A stretch of DNA of 43,861 bases, from the NCBI GenBank assembly GCA_963580245.1, contig CAUZJO010000014.1, positions 1 through 43,861 of the forward strand. The letters run 5' to 3'. The position numbers and the translations under genes are program-made. Below the pieces are notes generated by a model that was not told the origin of the DNA, did no database searches, and saw nothing but the letters and a program-made list of their open reading frames with translations. This document shows, piece by piece, positions 7,835 through 14,954 of this stretch (positions are counted from its first letter, which is position 1; every line of letters starts with the position of its first letter). The DNA comes from CAUZJO01 sp963580245. Lineage in GTDB: Bacteria; Sumerlaeota; Sumerlaeia; MVZB01.

Positions 7835-9229
7835 TCAAAACGCCCCCTTCCCCAGCAACACCGCCGGGATCGTGCGCAGCAGGATGGCGACGTCGAGCAG
7901 CAGCGTCCAGTTGCGGATATAATAGAAATCGTATTCCAAGTTGTAATGCAGGGGCAGTTGTTTGCGGCCCGCGATCTGCCACAGACCGGTGATCCCCTGC
8001 GGGGCGTCCAGGCGGCGGCGCTGCCAGGGCTCGTATTGTTCGACGATGAACGGCATTTCGGGCCGGGGGCCGACCAGGCTCATGTCCCCGGTGATCACGT
8101 TCCACAGTTGCGGCAGCTCGTCCAGGCTCGTCTTGCGTAGGAAACGGCCCATGCGCGTGATACGACTGTCGAATTGGTCGCCCGGTGCCACGGCGTAGGG
8201 GTTGGTTTCGGTGCTCATTGTGCGGAACTTGTAGAGGCGAAAGATCTTCCCGTCCTTGCCGACGCGATCGTGGGCAAACATCGCCGGACCGCGCGAATCC
8301 AACTTGATGAGGACGCAAATGAGGGCCATCACCGGCGAGATCAGCACGAACGTGGGAATCGCGAGCGCCAGGTCCATCGATCGCTTCACGAACGACCCCA
8401 ACGGCGTCAGCCGGCCCTCACGCAGCAGGATGACGGGGAAATCGCCGATCTCGTCGATCTTCACCCGGTCCATGATGACCTGCAGCAAGTCGTTCTTCAC
8501 GATTTTGAAATGGACGTTGGCCGCCTCGCATTGGACCACCAGTTTGAAGGCCAGGTTTTGGTCCATCGAGGGCACGGCCAGGAAGACCTCCTCGATGCGA
8601 TAACGGAGCAAGAGGTCGACCAGCTCGGAGCCGTCGCCGATCAGCGGCAGGCCGGCCACATTATCGCCGAGCTCGGCCGCCCGGCGGTCGATGAACCCGA
8701 CCAGCTCATAGCCGATCTCCGGGTGGTTCTGGATGCGCAGGGCCACGCGGCGGCCGGTCTCGCCCGCGCCGATGATCGCGGCGCGCGTCAGCCCCACGCC
8801 GCGCCGGCAGAGGCGCTCCTTGAACATCCGCAGCATCGAGCGGCTGAGGTAGAGGTAGGCGGTCATGCCGAGCGTGGAAAAACCGATCACGGCATTGCCC
8901 AAAGAGAAGCGGGATTTGGTCAGGTTGGCGAACGCCAGCGAAACGACCAGCAACAGTAGGCCGGCCTTGATGATGTCGCCGGCCTGATTGAGTGAACTGA
9001 TGCGGTCGCGGTGGGCGTAGAGCCTGCACGCGGCCAGCACGACAAGCCAGATCCCCAACAACCACGGCAGTGCCTCGCGGTATTGAATGAATAGATTGAT
9101 CGGATTAGGGAACCGCGAATTGAGCGCCGCGCGCAGCTCCCAGGCCGCCCGCCAGATCAAGCTGAACGCCAGCACGTCGATGGCGATCAGACACAGGGTC
9201 AGAAAGTGACTTTTCCAAATTGACCGCAT
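7835..9229 (-). CDS. polyprenyl-phosphate hexose-1-phosphate transferase (WcaJ/WbaP type)
   Basis: 464 residues. Four N-terminal membrane helices (about residues 8-130), a Rossmann-like CoA-binding domain (RAAIIGAGETGRRVALRI, about 148-165), then a further membrane segment (KRSMDLALAIPTFVLISPVM) leading into the bacterial sugar transferase domain. The domain signatures are all there: KFRTM, RKTSLDELPQLWNV with the Asp-Glu pair used for catalysis in this family, and GDMSLVGPRP. Such enzymes load the first sugar phosphate onto undecaprenyl phosphate at the inner membrane, starting exopolysaccharide or O-antigen synthesis. No glycosyltransferases, flippase or polymerase genes adjoin it, so it is an orphan initiator here. 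The sugar is unknown. Confidence 0.93.
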   Translation of the reverse strand: MRSIWKSHFLTLCLIAIDVLAFSLIWRAAWELRAALNSRFPNPINLFIQYREALPWLLGIWLVVLAACRLYAHRDRISSLNQAGDIIKAGLLLLVVSLAFANLTKSRFSLGNAVIGFSTLGMTAYLYLSRSMLRMFKERLCRRGVGLTRAAIIGAGETGRRVALRIQNHPEIGYELVGFIDRRAAELGDNVAGLPLIGDGSELVDLLLRYRIEEVFLAVPSMDQNLAFKLVVQCEAANVHFKIVKNDLLQVIMDRVKIDEIGDFPVILLREGRLTPLGSFVKRSMDLALAIPTFVLISPVMALICVLIKLDSRGPAMFAHDRVGKDGKIFRLYKFRTMSTETNPYAVAPGDQFDSRITRMGRFLRKTSLDELPQLWNVITGDMSLVGPRPEMPFIVEQYEPWQRRRLDAPQGITGLWQIAGRKQLPLHYNLEYDFYYIRNWTLLLDVAILLRTIPAVLLGKGAF

Positions 9230-9344
9230 GGGCCGACTAGGTTCGCAAGCTCCTTGATGGTGTTGATCCGGGGGGACCGCTGAGGGGCGGTTGAGACCTA
9301 TTGATGCCTCAAGAGCCGAGAATTAGCAACGGTCAATCCTAGGG

Positions 9345-9460
9345 TCGGCTCCCGTCTCTCGTCCTCGTCCTCGTAATCGTGAGTCGCCTCATCAATCGTG
9401 GCCCTACTCGGTTACGGCCTGATAAATAGTTCGATTACGAGGACGAGAGACGGGAGCCGA
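9345..9460. repeat. interspersed palindromic element, family A-like variant
   Basis: Long inverted repeat: 9345-9379 (TCGGCTCCCGTCTCTCGTCC onward) and 9432-9460 are exact complements apart from one extra CCTCGT hexamer in the left arm. The arms use the same scheme as the copies at 1473 and 12600 (a CTCGTNCTCGT run, then TAATCG), but the centre differs. It lies in the 733-base gap 9230-9962, whose only other recognisable content is the small frame at 9631-9732. Confidence 0.75.
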
Positions 9461-9630
9461 GAGCCGAGTCTCCGACGCGCCATGGCACTTTGGTGACGGT
9501 GCGAGCCGACACGCAAGGGTGTGGTGGGCATCAAGCCCATTCGCAACCATCTGGCACCCAACTTGCAAAACACTCTTCCAGCATCATCCTTTTGCCAAAC
9601 GCAAGTAGTAACCATCGGGAGCCTTTCAGG

Positions 9631-9732
9631 ATGTCGAAAACAAGCGGACAGTATGATCTCGAGATGAGTATCACGCTTATCACGCTCATCTTGTTGATTT
9701 TGCAGACCATTGTCGCCGCGAAGATGCTCTAA
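9631..9732 (+). CDS. possible single-pass small membrane protein
   Basis: ATG 9631 to TAA 9730-9732 gives 33 residues: a polar head (MSKTSGQYDLEM) followed by one clean membrane segment (SITLITLILLILQTIVAAKM) and a short basic end. GGGAG lies about 8 bases upstream of the ATG. Same-frame sequence is open further upstream but reads as low-complexity non-coding sequence. There is no family I can name. The strong hydrophobic segment with its own ribosome-binding site makes a real small protein plausible, not certain. Confidence 0.4.
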   Translation: MSKTSGQYDLEMSITLITLILLILQTIVAAKML

Positions 9733-9962
9733 GGGCGCGAATCGGGGTCGCGGCTCGTCGCCTTGACGCGTGCCGACGCCGATCCCCCACCTCGCCCGGA
9801 GTGTGCAATCGATTGCGCCGTCGGCCTGCAGCGGTTGGCAGATTAGCTTCTCAAGGGGCCTTGGGAGGCGCTTGGCGGAGGAAATTTGGCGGGTTTCGCG
9901 CACGGCAATCTCCCCACCAAGATCCCCTTCGTCCAAGAATCAATACCTCTCATAAAACGCCA

Positions 9963-10667
9963 TCAAGGCAGCGGCGGGCGAGGTGGGTCGCGCTTCCAGA
10001 TGATCTCCTCCCGGGCAAGGCCGTGCCGGACTAGCGCGTGGGCCACGCGGCGGGCCAGAACGAAGAACAGGTCCGAGAGCCGGTTGAGGAAGGGCCGGAT
10101 GGTGTCGCCGATCGGTTCGGCTTGGCCCAGGGCCGCCACCTCACGCTCGGCCCGCCGGCAGATCACCCGGCATTGATGAAGCGCCGTCGTGGCCGGATGG
10201 CCGCCGGGGAGCACGAAGTCCTTGAGCGGCGGCAGTTCGCGGTTGAATCCGTCGATCAAGGCCTCCAGATACTCGACCATGTCATCGGCGATCAGCGGCA
10301 TGTCGGGCCAGCGGTCCTCGACGCGGGTGGCCAGATCGCCGTTGAGCGTGAAGATCAAGTTCTCGACATAGACCAGGTGCTCGGCGATCAGCGGCAGGGG
10401 ATCGAGGGCCGTTTGATCGCTTTGCGCGAGGGTCTGGTCCAGACAATCGCGGGCCAAGCCAATGGCGACCTGCAACTCATCGGTGGCACCATAGGCGTGG
10501 AGGCGCGGATGGTTCTTGGGAACGACGCGGTCGCCCACCAGACGCGTTGTCCCCGCGTCGCCGATTCGCGTGTAGACGCGCGTGATGCGGTTGCCGGTCG
10601 TGGCTGGATTGTCTTTTTTGCCCATATCCCCGATAGTGGACTGTCGCGTTGATTCTTGGGGTTTCAT
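9963..10667 (-). CDS. cob(I)alamin adenosyltransferase, PduO type
   Basis: 234 residues from ATG 10667; GTG 10691 and ATG 10625 are other in-frame starts, the last giving the length most common in the family. N-terminal signature TRVYTRIGDAGTTRLVGDRV, then HAYGATDELQ, and the C-terminal RRAEREVAALG and FLNRLSDLFFVLARRVAHAL are all diagnostic of PduO-type ATP:corrinoid adenosyltransferases. These trimers move adenosine from ATP to cob(I)alamin, making coenzyme B12 for mutases, dehydratases or B12-dependent ribonucleotide reductase. No B12-dependent enzyme or cobalamin synthesis gene is in the window, so its client enzyme is elsewhere. It is divergent from the SDR gene, about 90 bases away. Confidence 0.92.
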   Translation of the reverse strand: MKPQESTRQSTIGDMGKKDNPATTGNRITRVYTRIGDAGTTRLVGDRVVPKNHPRLHAYGATDELQVAIGLARDCLDQTLAQSDQTALDPLPLIAEHLVYVENLIFTLNGDLATRVEDRWPDMPLIADDMVEYLEALIDGFNRELPPLKDFVLPGGHPATTALHQCRVICRRAEREVAALGQAEPIGDTIRPFLNRLSDLFFVLARRVAHALVRHGLAREEIIWKRDPPRPPLP

Positions 10668-10760
10668 GCGCGCATTCCATGAGACACCCACGGGGCCTTA
10701 CTATACCCTTAAATAATATCGGGGGCCAGCGGATTGGACGAACGGGAAGGGAGCGAGGAG

Positions 10761-11462
10761 ATGGAAACGGATTTGTCGGGTAAGGTTGCGGTCGTGACGG
10801 GTGCCAGCCGCGGAATCGGGTCTCACATCGCGGGCGCGATATATCGGGCCGGGGCCGCCGTCGCGATCACCGGCCGGCATCAGGATACGCTGAATTCAGC
10901 CGCCGCCAAGATCGGGGATCGATGCCGGCCGTTCGTCTGCGACCAACGCGACCCGGAGTCGGTCCGGGAGATGGCTCAGGCGGTCATGGGCGACCTGGGC
11001 ACGCCCGATATTCTGGTCAACAATGCCGGGGTCGGGCTCTTCGGGAACGTCGTCGATATGACGCTCGAGCAGTGGAACAAGGTAATCGAAACCAACCTGA
11101 CCGGCGTCTTCCTGACCACTCGCCAGTTCCTGGAGCCGATGATGCGCAAGGGCCGGGGCGACATCTTCATGATCAGCTCGATGAGCGGCAAAAAGGGCGA
11201 CCCGGGCGCTTCGGCCTACTGCGCCAGCAAGTTCGGCCTGCAGGGCTTCTCGCAGTCCTTGATGTACGAGGCGCGCCAACACAACGTGCGGGTCATGGTG
11301 CTCAATCCGAGCAGCGTCGAGAAGGGTCGGGATATCGGAGAGAAATCCGGCAAAGGCCTGCATCTCCACGCCGCCGACCTGGCCGAAACGATCGTCCACC
11401 TGGCCCGGATGCCGGGGCGGACGATGATACGCGATATGGACATTTATGGAACGAACCCGTAA
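10761..11462 (+). CDS. short-chain dehydrogenase/reductase (classical SDR)
   Basis: 233 residues from ATG 10761, preceded by a purine-rich GGAAGGGAGCGAGGAG; a TTG at 10734 is less likely. Complete classical SDR: cofactor motif TGASRGIG at 13-20, NNAG at 87-90, catalytic Ser140, Tyr153 and Lys157 (YCASK). Arg39 after the second strand suggests NADP(H). The closest well-known relatives are 3-oxoacyl-ACP reductases (FabG-like), but the family covers many alcohols and ketones and the short C-terminus (RDMDIYGTNP) is not the FabG ending. No fatty-acid genes adjoin it. Substrate unknown. Confidence 0.88.
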   Translation: METDLSGKVAVVTGASRGIGSHIAGAIYRAGAAVAITGRHQDTLNSAAAKIGDRCRPFVCDQRDPESVREMAQAVMGDLGTPDILVNNAGVGLFGNVVDMTLEQWNKVIETNLTGVFLTTRQFLEPMMRKGRGDIFMISSMSGKKGDPGASAYCASKFGLQGFSQSLMYEARQHNVRVMVLNPSSVEKGRDIGEKSGKGLHLHAADLAETIVHLARMPGRTMIRDMDIYGTNP

Positions 11463-11489
11463 CCGGGGGCCGCGCAATCTCCCTATTCA

Positions 11490-12371
11490 TCATCCCGATT
11501 CGTCCTCGATTGTCTCCCGCAGTTTCAAGAAACGCTCGAGCCCGACCATGTCTTTGACCTGATCGAAACTCATCGCTTCGGTCGCGACGCGGTCCACCCG
11601 GCCCTCGCTCTTCATCGCCTCGCAGAGGTCTTGCATCGCGCGGGCGCAGACCATGAGGGACTCGATCGGGCAGACGACGATCTTGTATCCGAGTTGGGCC
11701 AGCTCGTCGACCGAGAGGATCGGCGTCACGCCGCCCGTCAGCATGTTCACGAACAACGGATACTGAACGCGTTTGGGGATCTCCTCGAGCTCGGCCGGCG
11801 ATTGCGGGGCTTCGATGAAGGCGATGTCGGCGCCGGCGTCGCAATAACGATTGATCCGGTCGATGGCGTCGTCCAGGCCGTTCATCTGGCGGGCGTCGGT
11901 GCGCGCGAAGATCACGAAGTTCGGGTCGCTACGGGCGCGCAGGGCCGCCTTGAACTTCAGGACCATCTCTTCGGTGGGAATGACCTGTTTATCCGCGAAG
12001 TGGCCGCAGCGTTTGGGCATCACCTGATCCTCGAGCAGGATCCCCGCCGCCCCGGCCGCTTCGAAAGATTCGATCGTGCGCTGCACGTTGGGCAGGTCGC
12101 CGTGACCGGTGTCGCCGTCGGCGATGACGGGGATCGAGACGCGCGTGGCCATCCGGCGCACGGCGTCGGCCATCTCGGTCATCGTCAGGAAGTTGAGGTC
12201 GGGCAGGCCGAGCAGCGAGGTGCTGGTCCCGAACCCCCCGATGAAGACCGTCTCAAAACCGGCCTGTTCGACGACCAGCGCCGTCAGCACGTCATGCGCC
12301 CCCAGGCTGCGGATGATCCCCGGCGCGTCGAGTAATTCTCGTAGTCTCCTGGCTCCGTCCACGCGACTCAT
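11490..12371 (-). CDS. isocitrate lyase / PEP mutase superfamily enzyme (methylisocitrate-lyase-like)
   Basis: 293 residues from ATG 12371, chosen because AAGGAG lies 6 bases upstream. TIM barrel with the superfamily metal site DGDTGHG (85-91), EDQ before the active-site loop PKRCGH (119-124) with Cys122, and ARTDA further on. The Cys loop marks a C-C lyase (2-methylisocitrate lyase or oxaloacetate-hydrolase-like) rather than a phosphonopyruvate mutase, which lacks it. Methylisocitrate lyase would give pyruvate and succinate in propionate breakdown, but no prpC or prpD is nearby. Superfamily certain; the exact reaction is a best guess. Convergent with the SDR gene, 27 bases apart. Confidence 0.85.
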   Translation of the reverse strand: MSRVDGARRLRELLDAPGIIRSLGAHDVLTALVVEQAGFETVFIGGFGTSTSLLGLPDLNFLTMTEMADAVRRMATRVSIPVIADGDTGHGDLPNVQRTIESFEAAGAAGILLEDQVMPKRCGHFADKQVIPTEEMVLKFKAALRARSDPNFVIFARTDARQMNGLDDAIDRINRYCDAGADIAFIEAPQSPAELEEIPKRVQYPLFVNMLTGGVTPILSVDELAQLGYKIVVCPIESLMVCARAMQDLCEAMKSEGRVDRVATEAMSFDQVKDMVGLERFLKLRETIEDESG

Positions 12372-12599
12372 GACGTCTCCTTGTGCGATTGGTTCGGTTG
12401 ATGGGAAACGGCTCAAGACCGCCGCGCCGATCCGATGCGACCTCAGCCTCGGTCACCGGCCCCGACCACGCATCCGCGCTTCCCCACCGAGCTTATAACA
12501 CGCAAGCGAGGGGAGGGGCAAACACGCCCGCGGGGTCCATCCAGCCGAGCAGGGTGTGGTTGAGCCTTGGGAGTAAACGGCGCGTCAGAGACTCGTCCC

Positions 12600-12707
12600 T
12601 CGTGCTCGTGCTCGTAAATCGTAATCGGTCTTCTTCTCAGGCCAAAATCGAGTAGGGAGGCGGTGATGGGGTCGATTACGTTTTACGAGCACGAGCACGA
12701 GCACGAA
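12600..12707. repeat. interspersed palindromic element, family A, copy 2
   Basis: Left arm 12600-12627 (TCGTGCTCGTGCTCG then TAAATCGTAATCGG) and right arm 12673-12707 (its complement plus one extra GAGCAC). The centre matches that of copy 1 over most of its length (GGCGGTGATGGGGTCGATTA), so these are two copies of one ~105-base element. It sits in the 534-base gap 12372-12905 between divergent genes; I see no gene in the rest of that gap. Confidence 0.8.
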
Positions 12708-12905
12708 AATTGAGGGGCACGGAAGCGCGGCGTAAGAATCCCTAACCCGTCACCTTCCCTACTCTCATGTTTGCATCACATCCCCCAGCGAGTCGCTTCG
12801 ATGACCTATTGTCAGGCCGCGCAGGGCGGCTTATAATCATCCGGCCTTGGGAGCGGAGTGATCACGGTCCGCGTGGGGATGTTATCTTCGGGAGAGGGTG
12901 CTTTT

Positions 12906-13340
12906 ATGACCGATCAAGCAGATTCCGAGTCGGTGAGCGGCGACCCCGCCGCCGGCGAGCCGGGTGCCGAGACAGGCGAGTCGCCAAGCAACGAGACCCC
13001 TCCCATCTCGATGGAGCGACTCAAGATGGTCTCGGCGGGTGACGAGTCGTTCGAGCGTGAGTTGGTCGAGCTGTTCATCGATAGTTCACGGGAAACGATG
13101 GGTTTGGCCCGATCGGCGCACGATGATGGGGACATCGAAGCCTTGGGGCGGGCGATCCACAAGCTCAAGGGGATGTCGGGCAACCTGGGCGCGCTGGCGC
13201 TGTGCGACATAAGCGCGGAGCTGATGGATTGCTGCCGCATGAGCCAGACCGACCGCCTCGACGACCTGATGGGGCGTATTGAAGGGGAGTATAAGCGCGT
13301 CATGGCCTTCATGGAGCAGCATCAGAACGAACATCCATGA
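12906..13340 (+). CDS. HPt (histidine phosphotransfer) domain protein
   Basis: 144 residues from ATG 12906, with GGGAGAGGG about 8 bases upstream. The first ~45 residues are acidic, Ser/Gly/Pro-rich and disordered-looking. The rest is an HPt four-helix domain with the signature IHKLKGMSGNLGA, where His85 is the expected phosphoacceptor. HPt proteins relay phosphate between a hybrid kinase and a response regulator in the cytoplasm. It is the first gene of a tight operon: its stop overlaps the next start by four bases (ATGA at 13337-13340). No kinase or regulator adjoins it, and its link to two metabolic-looking genes is unusual. Confidence 0.88.
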   Translation: MTDQADSESVSGDPAAGEPGAETGESPSNETPPISMERLKMVSAGDESFERELVELFIDSSRETMGLARSAHDDGDIEALGRAIHKLKGMSGNLGALALCDISAELMDCCRMSQTDRLDDLMGRIEGEYKRVMAFMEQHQNEHP

Positions 13341-14176
13341 AGTTCCATAAGTATCACGCCTTGGGGAACGACTACATCGTGATGAACCCCAAGGAGGGCG
13401 TTCCCTCACTGAGCGAGGACCAGATCCGGCGAATCTGTCATCGCAATTTCGGCGTGGGCTCCGACGGCATTCTGCTGGGACCGCTGCCCGCCGCGGAGGG
13501 GGTCGTTGGCCTTAGAATTCTGAATCCCGACGGCAGCGAGGCGGAAAAGAGCGGCAACGGGCTGCGCATTTTCTCGCGCTATCTTTGGGACGCGGGCCGG
13601 GTGGCCGAGGAACCGTTCGCGGTCGACACGCCGGGCGGCCGCGTCCAGGCGCGGGTCCATCCGGGTGGGCGGTCGGTGACGGTCGAGATGGGCAAGGTGA
13701 GTTTCGACGCAGCCGACATCCCGGTCAGGGGCGTGCGCGGCGAGGTCCTGAACCAGAACCTGAAGGTGGCCGGCGAGGAGGTCGCTTACCATGCGGCGAC
13801 GATCGGCAACCCGCATTGCGTCGTCGTCCGAGACGACATCAGCGAGGCCGAAACGCGGCGACTTGGCCCGCTGCTCGAGACCCACGAGGCGTTCCCCAAT
13901 CGCACCAACGTCCAGTTCCTCAAAGTCCTGGACCGCGCGAACATCCGGATCGAAATCTGGGAACGCGGGGCGGGCTACACGCTGGCCTCGGGCAGCAGCT
14001 CGAGTGCCTGCGCCGCCGTGGCCCGCCGCCTTGGCCTGTGCGACGCCGAAATCACGGTCCACTCCCCCGGCGGCGAACTCGGCATCACGGTCGGCGACGA
14101 CTACCAGATCACGATGACGGGGCCGGTGACGCGCGTGGCCGAGGGATCGATTCACCCCGAAATGTTCGAGTTCTGA
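13337..14176 (+). CDS. diaminopimelate-epimerase-fold protein with both catalytic Cys replaced by Ser
   Basis: 279 residues, normal DapF length. It opens with MKFHKYHALGNDYIVMNP, like DapF, and keeps the two-domain pattern including NPDGSEAE and a WERGAGYT stretch. The first active-site motif, normally N-x-D-G-S-x4-C-G-N-G-x-R, reads with Ser72 instead of Cys (KSGNGLRIF). The second, normally ACGSG, reads ASGSS with Ser218. True DapF epimerises LL- to meso-diaminopimelate by a two-base thiol mechanism, so this protein should not work the same way. It may be a different isomerase of the fold or a binding protein. Upstream overlap is ATGA and downstream overlap is TGATG, so it is translationally coupled on both sides. 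A conventional dapF may exist elsewhere in the genome. Confidence 0.85.
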   Translation: MKFHKYHALGNDYIVMNPKEGVPSLSEDQIRRICHRNFGVGSDGILLGPLPAAEGVVGLRILNPDGSEAEKSGNGLRIFSRYLWDAGRVAEEPFAVDTPGGRVQARVHPGGRSVTVEMGKVSFDAADIPVRGVRGEVLNQNLKVAGEEVAYHAATIGNPHCVVVRDDISEAETRRLGPLLETHEAFPNRTNVQFLKVLDRANIRIEIWERGAGYTLASGSSSSACAAVARRLGLCDAEITVHSPGGELGITVGDDYQITMTGPVTRVAEGSIHPEMFEF

Positions 14177-14856
14177 TGGCGCGGGCGCGAAACCCTACGA
14201 TCGACGTCGATGGATCGACCTACCTGCGCCTGCCAATCCGTACCCACCCGATCACGGCCCAGGATGACATCGTCGAGGTCTGCGAGCGTTACACGAAGGA
14301 CGCGCGCCAGGCTGGGGATATCCTGTTCGTCAGCGAAAAAGTGTGCGCCGTGACCCAGGGCCGGGCGATCCCGGCGAGCCGGATTCGCGTCGGCCTGCTG
14401 GCCCGCACCCTGTGGCGTTTCGTGCGCAAGGTGCCCTACGGCATCGGCCTGCGCTCGCCCGAGACGATGCAATGCGCGATCGATGAGTGCGGCGGGCTGC
14501 GTATCCTGACGGCGGCACTGGCTGGGGGATTGACGCGGGCCATGGGACGACGCGGTGACTTCTACCGGATCGCCGGGATGCAGGCCGCCGCGATCGACGC
14601 GGCCGGAACCAGTCCCATGCAGCCCGATTGCGTCATCTTGGCGCCGAAGGATCCGGAGGGGTTGGCGCGTCGCATTCGGGAGGCCACGAGTTTGGCGTCG
14701 GCGGTGGTGGATGTCAATGATATCGGGGGCTCGGCCGTCCTGGGGTCGGCGGGGATCGAGCGGCCGCGATTGATCGAGGCCATCCTGAAGGATAATCCGC
14801 TGGGTCAGAAGGACGAGCAGACGCCCCTGGGCCTGATTCGCGCCCAAAAGGGATAG
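14176..14856 (+). CDS. CofE-like (F420-0:gamma-glutamyl ligase family) protein
   Basis: 226 residues from ATG 14176, which overlaps the preceding stop by one base; the same frame is open upstream but is out-of-frame sequence of the previous gene. It resembles the CofE core: LRLPIRTHPITAQDDIVEVC, then AGDILFVSEKVCAVTQGRAI, matching the family's 'GDvlvvsqKvvskaeGR' strand-helix, and a later VVDVNDIGGSAVLG. CofE adds glutamate to coenzyme F420-0 with GTP. No other F420 gene is here, and related stand-alone members are annotated in many bacteria with no known F420, so the true substrate is open. Position in the HPt/DapF-like operon suggests a shared pathway. Confidence 0.72.
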   Translation: MARARNPTIDVDGSTYLRLPIRTHPITAQDDIVEVCERYTKDARQAGDILFVSEKVCAVTQGRAIPASRIRVGLLARTLWRFVRKVPYGIGLRSPETMQCAIDECGGLRILTAALAGGLTRAMGRRGDFYRIAGMQAAAIDAAGTSPMQPDCVILAPKDPEGLARRIREATSLASAVVDVNDIGGSAVLGSAGIERPRLIEAILKDNPLGQKDEQTPLGLIRAQKG

Positions 14857-14909
14857 CACCGTCTCGAAGATCGTGGACCGCCCCGTTTTTCCGCGCCCCA
14901 ATTCCGGTC

Positions 14910-14939
14910 TTGTCTCACCCCCGCCACGATCCGTATACT
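14910..14939 (+). promoter_or_regulatory. candidate sigma-70-type promoter
   Basis: TTGTCT at 14910-14915 and TATACT at 14934-14939 are separated by 18 bases, just upstream of the propeller lipoprotein gene. The -10 box differs from TATAAT at one position. If used, transcription would start near 14946, ruling out translation from the in-frame TTG at 14910. Confidence 0.45.
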
Positions 14940-14954
14940 CTGTGTCCGTCGAGC

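Noticed and set aside
9412..9936. 174-residue minus-strand frame
   Set aside because: Its C-terminus is made by the palindromic element (SLVLVIELF), it lacks domain-like sequence, and the small membrane-protein frame lies opposite to it.
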